Assembly (NCBI RefSeq): GCF_001447385.1
Contig: NZ_LLWQ01000182.1
Location: forward strand, 1-64,000
Direction of reading: 5' to 3'
Length of the DNA: 64,000 bases
From: Paracoccus sp. MKU1
GTDB lineage: Bacteria > Pseudomonadota > Alphaproteobacteria > Rhodobacterales > Rhodobacteraceae
This document shows positions 7,971 through 16,954 of this stretch, in pieces (position 1 is the stretch's first letter; every line of letters starts with the position of its first letter). The translations under genes and the position numbers were made by a program. The notes under the pieces were generated by a model, which was not told where the DNA came from, made no database searches, and was given only the letters and a program-made list of their open reading frames with translations.

Positions 7971-8829
7971 GTCACCCCCAAAACCCGGCCGCTGCCCCGG
8001 CCGTCCGGAGGCGTCATCCCCGATCGGGGCGTGAAATGCAATTGGCAGGAAAGGCGGCGCGGCGCCCCGTTGCGCGAAGCCCGCCGCCAGCGCAGCATTC
8101 CGGGATCCGCGTCCAGAAACGCCACTGACCGGACCGGAAACTTAGCCGGTCGTCCTTGCGTCTGGCAACCGGCCGAAATCCCCGAAGTCGGCATTGTCTG
8201 CGGATATATATGACGCAATGCGTGGGCTGGCTCCGGTCGGCGCTGCATTCGCTGGCAGGACCGATAAGGTCGAAGAAGGCAAGAGCCGTGACGCAGCAAG
8301 GTGTCGCCAGATGCCTTAAGGCTCGCCGTGCCGTGGAATATCGATCCGCTCACCCCAGGCGTGATTCATATCAAGGAATACACGTCATGCGATTGCGCCG
8401 GATATTCCTGATGGTTTGGCTGCAAATCAGGCGGTTCAGGCAACTTTCCCCAAGGGTATCGGCGGAAAAGCGCCATGGATTCATAGAAATGATCGACAGG
8501 GCTTTGGCAGGATGTCAAATTCGGAAAAGTAGCGACCGGGTGAGGACGGTGCCCACGTCTCACCCGGTCTCGCCGTACCTGTAAAAGTGGAAATCGTTCA
8601 ACGGCTGAAGCCACCCTGCAATGAAAGCCGGTGAGCGGGAACCTGCCTTTTTGGTGAGGTTCATGGCGCATTTTTATCTGCCCGTGCAATTTATGCGTGT
8701 TTATGGCCTTTAATCGGTGCCCCATATCGCATTCGGGTTGAGTATGGGAATCTGAATTCCTCTCTGGAATGGAGCGGCGTCTTGTTGCTAAGACCTGTCG
8801 CGGTAAAGATTCGCATGACGGGAAATGCC
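7971..8829. other. 860-bp divergent intergenic region, no convincing gene
   Basis: Open frames here (for example 8156-8584 plus and 8366-8725 minus) have atypical composition, no recognisable family and no good ribosome binding sites, so I do not call them. The stretch is visibly less GC-rich than its surroundings. It should hold the promoters of both flanking glycosyltransferase genes. The one strong structure is the hairpin at 8534-8569, listed separately. Confidence 0.6.
8534..8569. other. strong intergenic hairpin, possible structured RNA
   Basis: A perfect 11-bp inverted repeat, GACCGGGTGAG (8534-8544) and CTCACCCGGTC (8559-8569), around a 14-nt loop that can pair further (ACG/CGT). No long T run follows on the plus strand; on the minus strand a TTTT occurs about 5 nt beyond the stem. 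It could be a terminator for a minus-strand small RNA or a structured leader element. Confidence 0.45.
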
Positions 8830-10005
8830 ATGACGGAGAAGGGCCAGGATCGGGACCCGACGGATTTGCGCCCCGCCGCTCGTGCGACCGAACGGGCCGC
8901 GCGTCAGGCGGCCAACCGTGCCGAGCGCGAAGCGCGGCGCAAGGCGCGCCAGGCCGAGCGTGCGGCGCGCCGGGCCGACGCGGCCGCCGGGGGTTTGGCC
9001 GGCCGGCCCGACCCGGTGCAGGCGGCCCTCTTCAACATCCTGCTGATCGGGCAGGGCATGCGGCTGGGCATGGAAGCCGTGCTGTTCGCCGCCAGCCTGC
9101 GCCGCCATGCGCCCGACTGGCGCGGCCGGCTGATCGTCGCGGAGCCGCGGCCCGAGGGCGCCTGGGCCGGCGCGCAAACCCTGATGCCCGAGCCCGTCCG
9201 CCAGGCGCTTGCCGGTTTCGGCGCCGAGATCCTGCCCTTTACCGCCCGGCATTTCGGCGCGCGCTATCCCTATGGCAACAAGATCGAGGCCCTGGCGGTC
9301 CTGCCGCCCGGTGAGCCGTTCATCTTCTTCGACAGCGACACGCTGGTGACGGGACCGCTGGACCGGCTGCCCTTCGACTTCTCGCGCCCCTCTGCCTCGA
9401 TGCGCCGGACCGGAACCTGGCCCGAGCCGCCGCTCTACGGTCCCGGCTATGGCGCGATCTGGAAATCGCTCTATGATCGTTTCGGGCTGGACTACGAAAG
9501 CTCGCTCGACCGCAGCCAGCCCGACGAGCATTGGGAACGTTACCTCTATTTCAATGCCGGCTGGTTTTTCGGCGCCGATCCGCAGGAATTCGGCCGGTGT
9601 TTCCTCGACTGGGCGCTGGCGATCCGCGACGATCCGGGCGAGGCGCTGGCCTGCCAGAAGCTCGAGGTACTGCTGGACCAGGTGGCGCTTCCGCTGGTGA
9701 TCCATGCGCTCGGCGGCGGGCGCCCGGCTCCGGATCTGGCCGACCTCGACGGCGAGGTGACCTGCCATTACCGAGACCTGTCGCTGCTCTATGCCCGTGA
9801 GGGCGATGCCGCCGTCGAGACGGTCGAGGCGCTGCTGCGCGATCCGCGCCTCGCGCCCCTGGCCGAGACCTGGGAGCCGGCCAGGAAGATCGTGCTGGAT
9901 GGGGTGGGGCGCAGCAGCATCCGCCCCATGTTCGACCGCCGCGCGCCCCTGAGCGAAGGACGGACGCGGCAGATGCTGAAGAAGGCCGGTCTCTGGCTCC
10001 GCTAG
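8830..10005 (+). CDS. glycosyltransferase-like protein with Ala/Arg-rich N-terminus
   Basis: About 391 residues. The first 40 or so are an Ala/Arg/Glu-rich, probably helical segment (RAARQAANRAEREARRKAR). A GT8-like region follows: GMEAVLFAASLRRH, NKIEALAVLP and FIFFDSDTLVTGPL, where DSDT is the likely DxD metal site, and a later YLYFNAGWFFGADP. Such proteins usually transfer sugars onto surface glycans or proteins; specificity is unknown. Upstream in-frame starts exist at 8782 and 8815; 8830 was chosen for the GGGAAA seven bases before it, so the N-terminus is uncertain. It is convergent with ileS. Confidence 0.6.
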   Translation: MTEKGQDRDPTDLRPAARATERAARQAANRAEREARRKARQAERAARRADAAAGGLAGRPDPVQAALFNILLIGQGMRLGMEAVLFAASLRRHAPDWRGRLIVAEPRPEGAWAGAQTLMPEPVRQALAGFGAEILPFTARHFGARYPYGNKIEALAVLPPGEPFIFFDSDTLVTGPLDRLPFDFSRPSASMRRTGTWPEPPLYGPGYGAIWKSLYDRFGLDYESSLDRSQPDEHWERYLYFNAGWFFGADPQEFGRCFLDWALAIRDDPGEALACQKLEVLLDQVALPLVIHALGGGRPAPDLADLDGEVTCHYRDLSLLYAREGDAAVETVEALLRDPRLAPLAETWEPARKIVLDGVGRSSIRPMFDRRAPLSEGRTRQMLKKAGLWLR

Positions 10006-10016
10006 CGGCGGATGCC

Positions 10017-10053
10017 CCGCAGCCGCGCGGCGCGGAGATGCGCCGCGCTGCGG
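10017..10053. terminator. GC-rich hairpin between convergent genes
   Basis: GCGCGGCGC (10025-10033) pairs with GCGCCGCGC (10040-10048) around a 6-nt loop, and CCGCA (10017-10021) can pair with TGCGG (10049-10053). It lies between the ends of the glycosyltransferase gene and ileS. There is no T tract, so its role as an intrinsic terminator is uncertain. Confidence 0.4.
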
Positions 10054-10069
10054 GCCGGCCGCGGGCGGG

Positions 10070-13006
10070 TTACCGCTCGCTCAGTACCGCGTCGCAACGG
10101 GCGCAGGTGCCGGGATGCTTGTGCCTGCCGACATCGGGCAGGATCTTCCAGCAGCGCTGGCATTTCTCGCCCTCGGCCGGCTCAAAAACCACGCCGATGC
10201 CCGGCACTTCCGACAGCCGGAACGCCTCGCCCGGGGCCGGGTCGGCGGTCAGGCTCAGGTCCGACGTGATGCAGATGTCGGCGAAATCCACCGATTTCAG
10301 CGCCTTGAGCTCATCGGCCTCTTCGACATGCACCACCGGGGCGGCTTCCAGGCTGGCGCCGATCACCTTGTCGCTGCGCTTGATCTCCAGCGCGGCGGTG
10401 ACCACGCGGCGGACCCGGCGGATGGTTTCCCATTTCCGCGCCAGCGGTTCGTTCAGCCAGTCGGTCGGGGTGGCCGGGAAGTCCTGCAAATGCACCGAGC
10501 CCTCCTCGGAGGGGAAGCGGCTCAGCCAGACATCCTCCATGGTGAAGGGCAGGATCGGTGCCAGCCAGGTGACCAGCCGGTGGAACAGCAGGTCCAGCAC
10601 GGTCCGCACCGCCCGCCGCCGCAGCGCATCGGGTGCGTCGCAGTAAAGCGCGTCCTTGCGAATGTCGAAATAGAAGGCCGAGAGATCCACCGTGGCGAAC
10701 TGGAACACGGTCTGGAACACGCCCTGGAAGTCGAAGCTGTCATAGCCCTTGCGCAACTGCCGGTCGATCTGCGCAAGGCGATGCAGCACCCATTGCTCCA
10801 GCTCCAGCTCCGGCATCTCGGCCGGGTCGATGCGTTCGGCCTCGGTGAAACCGGCAAGGTTGCCCAGGATGAAGCGCAGCGTGTTGCGCAGCCGGCGATA
10901 GCTGTCGGCGGTGCCCTTGAGGATCTCGGGCCCGATGCGCTGGTCGGCGGTGTAATCGGTCTGCGCCACCCAGAGCCGCAGGATGTCGGCACCGTATTGC
11001 TTGATGACCTCGGCCGGCACGATGGTGTTGCCGAGCGATTTGGACATCTTCATGCCCTTCTCGTCCAGCGTGAAGCCATGCGTCACCACATTGCGATAGG
11101 GCGCCCGGCCCTTGGTCGCGCAGGCCTGCAAGAGCGAGGACTGGAACCAGCCGCGATGCTGGTCGGTGCCCTCCAGATAGACATCGGCGATGCCGTCCGG
11201 CGCCCCGTCGGCGCGGTCGCGCAGCACGAAGGCATGGGTCGAGCCGGAATCGAACCAGACGTCCAGCACATCCATGACCTGCTCGTAATCCTCGGCGGCG
11301 ACGATGCCGGCCAGCACCTCGTCCTTGAAGCCGGCACGATACCAGACATCGGCACCGTCCTTCTCGAAGGCGGCGATGATGCGGTCATTCACCCGCTGGT
11401 CGCGCAGCAGGAAGTCCGGATCGGCGGGCTTGGCGCCCTTCTTCACGAAGCAGGTCAGCGGCACGCCCCAGGCGCGCTGGCGCGACAGCACCCAGTCGGG
11501 CCGGTTCTCGACCATGGAATGGATGCGGTTGCGCCCCGATTGCGGCCACCATTTCACCAGCCTGTCGATGCTGGTCAGTGCCCGGGCGCGGATGGTGTCG
11601 CCATATTCGCCCATACCGTCGGTCAGCGCGTGGTCGATGGCGGCGAACCATTGCGGCGTGTTGCGATAGATCAGCGGCGCCTTGGAGCGCCAGCTATGCG
11701 GATAGGAATGCTTGATCTTGCCCTTGGCCAGCAGCGCGCCCGCCCAGGCCAGCTGCTTGATGACGCTGACATTGGCCGGGCCTTCCTTGCCGTCCGGCCC
11801 GATGATCGCCTGGCCCCCGAACAGCGGCAGGTCGGCGCGATAGCAGCCGTCCGGCTCGACATTATAGGTCATCGGCAGCTTGTGCTTCAGCCCAAGCTGA
11901 TAGTCGTCGTCGCCATGGCTGGGCGCGGTATGCACGAAGCCGGTGCCCGCGTCTTCGGTCACATGTTCGCCGGGCAGCATGGGCACGTCATAGTCCCATT
12001 CGCCCGCGCCGCCCTCCACGCCGCGCAGCGGATGCGACAGCACCAGCCCCTCCAGGTCGGCCGCCGCCACGTCCTGGACGCGCTGCCAGTCCTCGATCCT
12101 CGCCGCCTGCCGCACGCTCTCGGCCAGCGCATCGGCCAGCACCAGCAGCTCGCCGGTTTTCGCGGTGGCGTTCTCGGCCACCGCGCCCACGCGATAAAGC
12201 CCATAGGCCACGTCCGGATTATAGGCCACCGCGCGGTTCTGCGGGATGGTCCAGGGGGTGGTGGTCCAGATCACCACGCTTGCGGGTTTCTCCGTTGCCC
12301 AAATACCCGCCGACCCGGTGACGGCAAAGCGCACCCAGATGGTATGGCTGGTATGGTCGTGATATTCGACCTCGGCCTCGGCCAGCGCGGTCTTCTCGAC
12401 CGGCGACCACATCACCGGCTTCGAGCCCTGGTAGAGCGCGCCGTTCATCAAGAGCTTCATGAACTCGGCCGCGATCACCGCCTCGGCGTGATAGTCCATG
12501 GTCAGGTAGGGGGCGTCCCATTTGCCGGTGACGCCCAGCCGCTTGAACTCCTCGCGCTGGATGTCGACCCATTCCTCGGCAAAGCGGCGGCATTCCTGGC
12601 GGAACTCGACCATGTCGACCGCGTCCTTGTCCTGCCCGGCCTTGCGGTATTTCTCCTCGATCTTCCATTCGATCGGCAGGCCGTGGCAGTCCCAGCCCGG
12701 CACATAGCGGGCGTCGCGGCCCATCATCTGGTGGCTGCGCACCACGATGTCCTTGATGGTCTTGTTCAGCGCGTGGCCGATATGCAGGTTGCCGTTCGCA
12801 TAGGGCGGGCCGTCATGCAGGATGAAGGGCGCGCGGCCCGCGGCGCGCTCGCGCAGCCGGTCGTAGATGCCGATGCGCTCCCAGCGGGCCAGCCATTCCG
12901 GCTCGCGCTGCGGCAGGCCGGCGCGCATCGGGAAATCGGTCTGGGGCAGGAAGACGGTGTCGCGGTAATCGGGCGCGGCTTGGGTCTCGGTGGTCGTGTC
13001 GCTCAT
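10070..13006 (-). CDS. ileS: isoleucyl-tRNA synthetase
   Basis: A class I aminoacyl-tRNA synthetase of 978 residues that charges tRNA-Ile and edits mischarged valine. The HIGH motif is at residues 75-78 (NLHIGHAL), the editing domain includes VVIWTTTPWTIPQN, and KMSKSLGN closes the catalytic site. The C-terminus has a zinc-binding CxxC...CxxC pair (CQRCWK, CARC). The ATG at 13006 fits the family N-terminus; an upstream ATG at 13039 would add 11 unlikely residues. Around residues 233-241, just before the editing motif, the coding sequence contains a copy of the dispersed repeat found between genes elsewhere in this window. Confidence 0.97.
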   Translation of the reverse strand: MSDTTTETQAAPDYRDTVFLPQTDFPMRAGLPQREPEWLARWERIGIYDRLRERAAGRAPFILHDGPPYANGNLHIGHALNKTIKDIVVRSHQMMGRDARYVPGWDCHGLPIEWKIEEKYRKAGQDKDAVDMVEFRQECRRFAEEWVDIQREEFKRLGVTGKWDAPYLTMDYHAEAVIAAEFMKLLMNGALYQGSKPVMWSPVEKTALAEAEVEYHDHTSHTIWVRFAVTGSAGIWATEKPASVVIWTTTPWTIPQNRAVAYNPDVAYGLYRVGAVAENATAKTGELLVLADALAESVRQAARIEDWQRVQDVAAADLEGLVLSHPLRGVEGGAGEWDYDVPMLPGEHVTEDAGTGFVHTAPSHGDDDYQLGLKHKLPMTYNVEPDGCYRADLPLFGGQAIIGPDGKEGPANVSVIKQLAWAGALLAKGKIKHSYPHSWRSKAPLIYRNTPQWFAAIDHALTDGMGEYGDTIRARALTSIDRLVKWWPQSGRNRIHSMVENRPDWVLSRQRAWGVPLTCFVKKGAKPADPDFLLRDQRVNDRIIAAFEKDGADVWYRAGFKDEVLAGIVAAEDYEQVMDVLDVWFDSGSTHAFVLRDRADGAPDGIADVYLEGTDQHRGWFQSSLLQACATKGRAPYRNVVTHGFTLDEKGMKMSKSLGNTIVPAEVIKQYGADILRLWVAQTDYTADQRIGPEILKGTADSYRRLRNTLRFILGNLAGFTEAERIDPAEMPELELEQWVLHRLAQIDRQLRKGYDSFDFQGVFQTVFQFATVDLSAFYFDIRKDALYCDAPDALRRRAVRTVLDLLFHRLVTWLAPILPFTMEDVWLSRFPSEEGSVHLQDFPATPTDWLNEPLARKWETIRRVRRVVTAALEIKRSDKVIGASLEAAPVVHVEEADELKALKSVDFADICITSDLSLTADPAPGEAFRLSEVPGIGVVFEPAEGEKCQRCWKILPDVGRHKHPGTCARCDAVLSER
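12287..12308 (+). repeat. dispersed repeat copy 1, inside ileS
   Basis: TTTCTCCGTTGCC followed by CAAATACCC, matching the intergenic repeat family at nearly all positions. On the ileS coding strand it reads GGGTATTTGGGCAAC then GGAGAAA and encodes GIWATEK. It is the only copy in this window inside a gene. Confidence 0.8.
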
Positions 13007-13188
13007 CTGGCGGGAATCCTTCGGTGGCTGGGCAGGCATGCGTGACCCGGCGGCGAGGGGCTCCTACGCCGCCGGGCGAGTAATTCGAAAGATCCCGGCC
13101 CTGCTGAACATGCGCGGGTTATAGGAAACCGCCCCGACCCCTGCAAGCGCGGCTTGCACCCGCGGCCCGCCTCGGGCAGCAAGCGGCC

Positions 13189-14361
13189 ATGAGCTACAGG
13201 ATCGCCATCGCCGGCGCCGGGATCGGCGGCCTCGCCGCTGCCGCGCTGCTGGCCCGCGAGGGCCACGCCGTCACCCTGTTCGAGCGTTTTGCCGCGCCGC
13301 GCCCGCTGGGCTCGGGCCTGGTGATCCAGCCGGTTGGGCTGGCCGTGCTGGACCGGATCGGCGCGGGCGAGGACACCCGCCGCCTCTCCAGCCCCATCGC
13401 CCGGATGCTCGGGCACGAGGCGCGGGGCCGCAAGGTGCTGGACGTCTCCTATCCGGCGGCGGCGCCGGGTCGCGGCATCCACCGGGCCACGCTGTTCCAA
13501 CTGCTCTGGGACCGGGTCGCCGCGCTCGGCCTGCCGGTGGTGACCGGGGCCGAGATCGCCGCGGCGCCGCCGGACGGGGCGGGACGGCGGCTCATGCTGG
13601 CCGACGGGCGCGATTTCGGACCCTTCGACCTGGTGGTCGATGCCAGCGGCGCCGGCTCGCGCCTGTCGCCGCTCAAGGCGCGGCCGCTGGGCTATGGCGC
13701 GATCTGGGGCACGGTGCCCTGGCCCGGGACGGATTTCCCCCGCGACCAGCTGCGGCAGCGTTACCGCGGCGCCGGCCGCATGGCGGGCGTGCTGCCCATC
13801 GGCTGCCTGCCCGGCGACCCGGTGCCGCGTGCTGCGGTGTTCTGGTCCATGCCGCTGGCCGAGCTCGACCGCTGGCCGCAGACCCCGGTCGCGGATTGGC
13901 GCGCCCAGGTCGCCGCGCTCTGGCCGCAGATGACGCCGTTCCTGGAGCCAATTCACACCAATGCCCAGATGACCCAGGCGCACTACGGACACGGCACGCT
14001 GCGCCGTCCCTTTGCGCCGGGCCTGGTCCATATCGGCGATGCCGCGCATCGCGCCAGCCCGCAGCTGGGGCAGGGGGCGAACATGGCGCTGCTCGATGCC
14101 CTGGCGCTGGCCCATGCCCTGCGCCGCCCGCTCGAGGATGCCTTGCCGGATTACGCCGCCATGCGCCGCTGGCATGTGCGCATCTACCAGGCGATGAGCG
14201 CCGCCTTCACTCCGATGTATCAGTCGGGCAGCCGCAGCCTGCCCTGGCTGCGCGACCTGGTGCTCGCGCCGCTCTCGACCCTGCCGCCGCTGCGGGGCGG
14301 GCTGACGCATCTTGTCGCAGGCACCATGATCCCGCCGCTTTCCGGGATGCGCGATCCGTGA
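13189..14361 (+). CDS. FAD-dependent monooxygenase (PHBH-type)
   Basis: A 390-residue flavoprotein. The N-terminal dinucleotide-binding motif is GAGIGGLAAAALLAREG at residues 7-23, with an acidic VTLFER strand end. The FAD-ribityl motif VHIGDAAHRASPQLGQGANMALLDA lies near residue 283. This domain order is that of aromatic hydroxylase-like class A monooxygenases; substrates are diverse and cannot be read from sequence. There is no membrane segment. It begins about 180 bp from ileS, divergently, and is followed on the same strand by a truncated haemoglobin gene. A redox role for the pair is possible but unproven. Confidence 0.8.
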   Translation: MSYRIAIAGAGIGGLAAAALLAREGHAVTLFERFAAPRPLGSGLVIQPVGLAVLDRIGAGEDTRRLSSPIARMLGHEARGRKVLDVSYPAAAPGRGIHRATLFQLLWDRVAALGLPVVTGAEIAAAPPDGAGRRLMLADGRDFGPFDLVVDASGAGSRLSPLKARPLGYGAIWGTVPWPGTDFPRDQLRQRYRGAGRMAGVLPIGCLPGDPVPRAAVFWSMPLAELDRWPQTPVADWRAQVAALWPQMTPFLEPIHTNAQMTQAHYGHGTLRRPFAPGLVHIGDAAHRASPQLGQGANMALLDALALAHALRRPLEDALPDYAAMRRWHVRIYQAMSAAFTPMYQSGSRSLPWLRDLVLAPLSTLPPLRGGLTHLVAGTMIPPLSGMRDP

Positions 14362-14401
14362 CGGGCTTGCAGGACCGGCCGCAGGGGTCCATATCCGCCG
14401 C

Positions 14402-14803
14402 ATGATCCCGCCCCGTTTCGACGTCACCCCCGAACAGATCGACCGCGTCGTCGCCACCTTCTACGCGGCGATCCGCCGGCACGAGGTGCTGGGCCCGGTC
14501 TTCGCCGCCCATGTTGCCGACTGGCCCGAGCACGAGGCCAAGATCGCCCGCTTCTGGCGCAACGCCATTCTTTACGAGCGCGGCTATGACGGCAACCCGA
14601 TGCAGGTCCACATGCGCGCCGGCGATGTGAGGGCCGAGCATTTCGCCCCCTGGCTCATGCTCTTCGACGAGACCCTGCGCCGCACGCTGCCGCCCGAGAC
14701 CGCCAGGGCCTGGTCGGCGCTCGCGCATCGCATCGGGGCCGGGCTGCGCATGGGGGTCGAGGACCTGCGCGAGCGCCGCCCCGGCCCGCCGGTCTTGCGC
14801 TGA
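14402..14803 (+). CDS. group III truncated haemoglobin
   Basis: A 133-residue haem protein with the group III pattern: FYAAIRRHEVLGPVF near the start, YDGNPMQVHMRAGDVRAEHFAPWLMLF in the centre, with the His of EHFAPWL the likely proximal haem ligand, and a short C-terminal helix. Truncated haemoglobins of this group bind O2 and NO and are often linked to NO or microaerobic physiology. It lies 40 bp after the FAD monooxygenase gene and may be cotranscribed. No dedicated reductase gene is adjacent. Confidence 0.85.
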   Translation: MIPPRFDVTPEQIDRVVATFYAAIRRHEVLGPVFAAHVADWPEHEAKIARFWRNAILYERGYDGNPMQVHMRAGDVRAEHFAPWLMLFDETLRRTLPPETARAWSALAHRIGAGLRMGVEDLRERRPGPPVLR

Positions 14804-14851
14804 GCCGCGCAGGGGTGTAAACAAAACGGGAACATCCAGAGGGGCTTCCCG

Positions 14852-15175
14852 ATGAAGATCGACTATCTCGAATTTTCCTCGCCCGACCTGCCGGCCACGA
14901 AGGCTTTCTTCGCCCGCGCCTTCGGCTGGAGCTTCAACGACTACGGCCCCGACTATCAGGAGATGGCCGATGCCGGCCTTGCGGGCGGCATCGCCGCCGG
15001 CCCGCTGGCCCCGCCGCTGGTGATCCTGAAGGCCGATGATCTAGAGGCGGCCCTGGCCCGGGTGACCGAGGCCGGGGCAACGATCACGAGGCCGATCTTC
15101 GGCTTTCCCGGCGGCCGCCGTTTCCAGTTCCGCGAGCCGGGCGGCACCGAAATGGCCGTCTGGTCCGAACGCTAG
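14852..15175 (+). CDS. VOC family protein (glyoxalase/dioxygenase fold)
   Basis: A 107-residue protein with one betaalphabetabetabeta pair: IDYLEFSSPDLPATKAFFARAFGW, then GGIAAGPL, VILKADDLEAALARVTEAGA and FGFPGGRRFQFREPGGTEMAVW. This is the compact form of the VOC superfamily, which includes glyoxalase I and resistance proteins; the reaction is unknown. AGAGGGG precedes the ATG. Its stop overlaps the stop of the TRIC gene on the other strand by 4 bp. Confidence 0.8.
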   Translation: MKIDYLEFSSPDLPATKAFFARAFGWSFNDYGPDYQEMADAGLAGGIAAGPLAPPLVILKADDLEAALARVTEAGATITRPIFGFPGGRRFQFREPGGTEMAVWSER

Positions 15176-15804
15176 CGCCGCGGCGGCCGCGCCTTGTAGA
15201 CCGGCAGCCGCCAGCCGAAGCTCATGCCCCCGGCGCGCAGCAGCAGCACCATGGCCGCGCAGCCGATCAGCGCCCAGCCGCGTCCGGTGCCAAGCGTCAG
15301 CAACAGCAGCGCCGTCACTGCCCCGCCAAAGGCGGCGGTGACGTAAAGCTCCCCCTGCTTCAGCACCAGCGGCACCTCATTCCCGACCACGTCGCGCATC
15401 AGCCCGCCGAAAGTGCCGGTCATCACCCCCATCAATACCGTGACCACCGGGCTCACCCCGGCCTCCAGCGCCACGCCCACGCCCGCCGGCACCGCGACCG
15501 CCAGGGCAAAGGCATCCAGCCACAGGATGGCGCGATAGCGGCTTTCCAGCCGATGCGCGGTAAAGAACACCACGATCGCCGCGCCGGCGGTCAGCAGCAG
15601 CAGCTCGGGCCGACCGACCCAGAACACCGGCGCCCGGCCCAGCACCAGGTCGCGCAAGGTGCCGCCGCCGATCCCGGTCAGCGTAGCGAAAAAGATGAAG
15701 CCGACCACGTCCAGCTGCCCGCGACTGGCGACCAGCGCCCCGGTCAGGGCAAAGACCAGCACGCTGGCATAGTCCAGCAGCGGAATCAGCGCGTCGAGGC
15801 TCAC
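15172..15804 (-). CDS. TRIC family (UPF0126) membrane channel
   Basis: A 210-residue integral membrane protein with about seven hydrophobic segments and the glycine-rich repeats of the UPF0126/TRIC family: [20 protein letters not shown] in the first half and [21 protein letters not shown] in the second. Prokaryotic TRIC proteins form trimeric cation (K+) channels. The start is a GTG whose GTGA overlaps the rnhA stop, so translation is probably coupled. It is the last gene of the gst-rnhA-TRIC run. Confidence 0.85.
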   Translation of the reverse strand: MSLDALIPLLDYASVLVFALTGALVASRGQLDVVGFIFFATLTGIGGGTLRDLVLGRAPVFWVGRPELLLLTAGAAIVVFFTAHRLESRYRAILWLDAFALAVAVPAGVGVALEAGVSPVVTVLMGVMTGTFGGLMRDVVGNEVPLVLKQGELYVTAAFGGAVTALLLLTLGTGRGWALIGCAAMVLLLRAGGMSFGWRLPVYKARPPRR

Positions 15805-16268
15805 CCCGAGACCTTCGCCGGCTTGAAGGGCGCCATGCCCGCCCGCGCCAGCTCATCGGCGCGCTCGTTCTCGGGATGGCCGGCATGGCCCTTGATCCAT
15901 TCCCAGCGCACCTTGTGCCGGGCCTGCGCCGTGTCCAGCCGCTGCCACAGGTCGGCGTTCTTCACCGGCTTGCGGTCTGCGGTGCGCCAGCCGTTCTTCT
16001 TCCAGCCATGGATCCATTGCGTGACGCCGTTCTTCACATAGGCGCTGTCGGTGGTCACGGTGATCTCGCTGGGCCGTGTCAGAGCCTCCAGGGCCGAGAT
16101 CGCGGCCATCAGCTCCATGCGGTTGTTGGTGGTCTCGGCCTCGCCCCCCGACAGCTCGCGCTCCTTCAGCACGGTGTCGCCCTCCATGGCGCGCATCAGG
16201 ACGCCCCAGCCGCCGGGGCCGGGATTGCCGCTGCAAGCGCCGTCGGTCCAGGCGAACAGCGCATTCAT
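15801..16268 (-). CDS. rnhA: ribonuclease HI
   Basis: A 155-residue enzyme that cuts the RNA strand of RNA-DNA hybrids in replication and R-loop removal. The acidic catalytic residues are visible: Asp in [16 protein letters not shown], Glu in [13 protein letters not shown], Asp in TDSAYVKNG and Asp in ENERADELA. Length is normal for the bacterial type I enzyme. The start ATG overlaps the gst stop (ATGA), and its stop overlaps the TRIC GTG start, giving a tightly coupled three-gene unit. Confidence 0.97.
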   Translation of the reverse strand: MNALFAWTDGACSGNPGPGGWGVLMRAMEGDTVLKERELSGGEAETTNNRMELMAAISALEALTRPSEITVTTDSAYVKNGVTQWIHGWKKNGWRTADRKPVKNADLWQRLDTAQARHKVRWEWIKGHAGHPENERADELARAGMAPFKPAKVSG

Positions 16269-16870
16269 GCCTCGATCCCCTCGTAGCCGGGCAGGGCGGC
16301 GATGCGATCGAGCCAGCGCCCGATGCCCGGGAAACGCGCCATGTCGAAGCCGCCCCGGCTGCCCGCTGTATGGGTGTAGCCGTAAAGGCAGAGATCGGCG
16401 AGGCTGACGGCATCGCCTGCCAGCCAGTCATGCCCGGCCAGCCGGTCCTCCATCACCTGCAACAGCGCATGGCCGCGCTCCAGCAGCTCCGCCATGCGCT
16501 CGGGCGTCGCCTGCGCGCGGCGATGCGGATAGACCTGCAAGGCCGCGCGCACGGCGATCACGCCCTCATGCTGGTTCTGCTCCCAGAACATCCAGCCCAG
16601 CATGGCGGCGCGCCCGAAGGCGTCCTCCGGCACGAAGAGCGTGCCCTCGCCCAGCCAGCACAGGATCGCGTTCGATTCCGGCAGCAGCCGCCCGTCATCC
16701 AGTTCCAGCACCGGCGCCTTGCCGAAGGGCAGCCGCCCCGCCGCCTTGGCCGCCTCCAGCGCCTCGGTCAGGTATTCGACATCCACGACCTCGCAATCGC
16801 GGCCCAGGAGCGCCAGCAGCAGCCGCACCTTGTAACTGTTGCCCGAGGACGGCATCGACCAGAGCTTCAT
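16265..16870 (-). CDS. glutathione S-transferase family protein
   Basis: A 201-residue GST: thioredoxin-like N-terminal domain ([50 protein letters not shown]) and an all-helical C-terminal domain ([17 protein letters not shown]). The PVLELDDG and ESNAI stretches bind the glutathione backbone. Substrate is unknown. A GGAGAAAGG ribosome binding site before the ATG at 16870 overlaps a copy of the dispersed repeat, so the repeat seems to supply the translation signal here. Confidence 0.9.
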   Translation of the reverse strand: MKLWSMPSSGNSYKVRLLLALLGRDCEVVDVEYLTEALEAAKAAGRLPFGKAPVLELDDGRLLPESNAILCWLGEGTLFVPEDAFGRAAMLGWMFWEQNQHEGVIAVRAALQVYPHRRAQATPERMAELLERGHALLQVMEDRLAGHDWLAGDAVSLADLCLYGYTHTAGSRGGFDMARFPGIGRWLDRIAALPGYEGIEA

Positions 16871-16878
16871 CCCGACCC

Positions 16879-16936
16879 TTTCTCCGTTTCAAAAATACTC
16901 CGGGGGAGGCCCGCAGGGCCGGGGGCAGCGCCCCCC
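16879..16936 (+). repeat. dispersed repeat copy 2, long form with hairpin tail
   Basis: The core (TTTCTCCGTTTC, then AAAAATACTCC) is followed by GGCCC/GGGCC and GGGGGC/GCCCCC hairpin-forming blocks. It lies between the ispH stop and the gst start. Its tail shares 28 identical bases with copy 9 at 45095-45122. Confidence 0.85.
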
Positions 16937-16954
16937 GCAGCCGTGCGCCCCGGC

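Noticed and set aside
8313..8322. GCCTTAAGGC palindrome
   Set aside because: A 10-bp palindrome with no promoter context and no second copy; expected by chance in a window this size.
8366..8725. A 119-codon minus-strand frame in the glycosyltransferase gap
   Set aside because: No family resemblance, no good ribosome binding site, and His/Arg/Pro-rich composition unlike neighbouring proteins.
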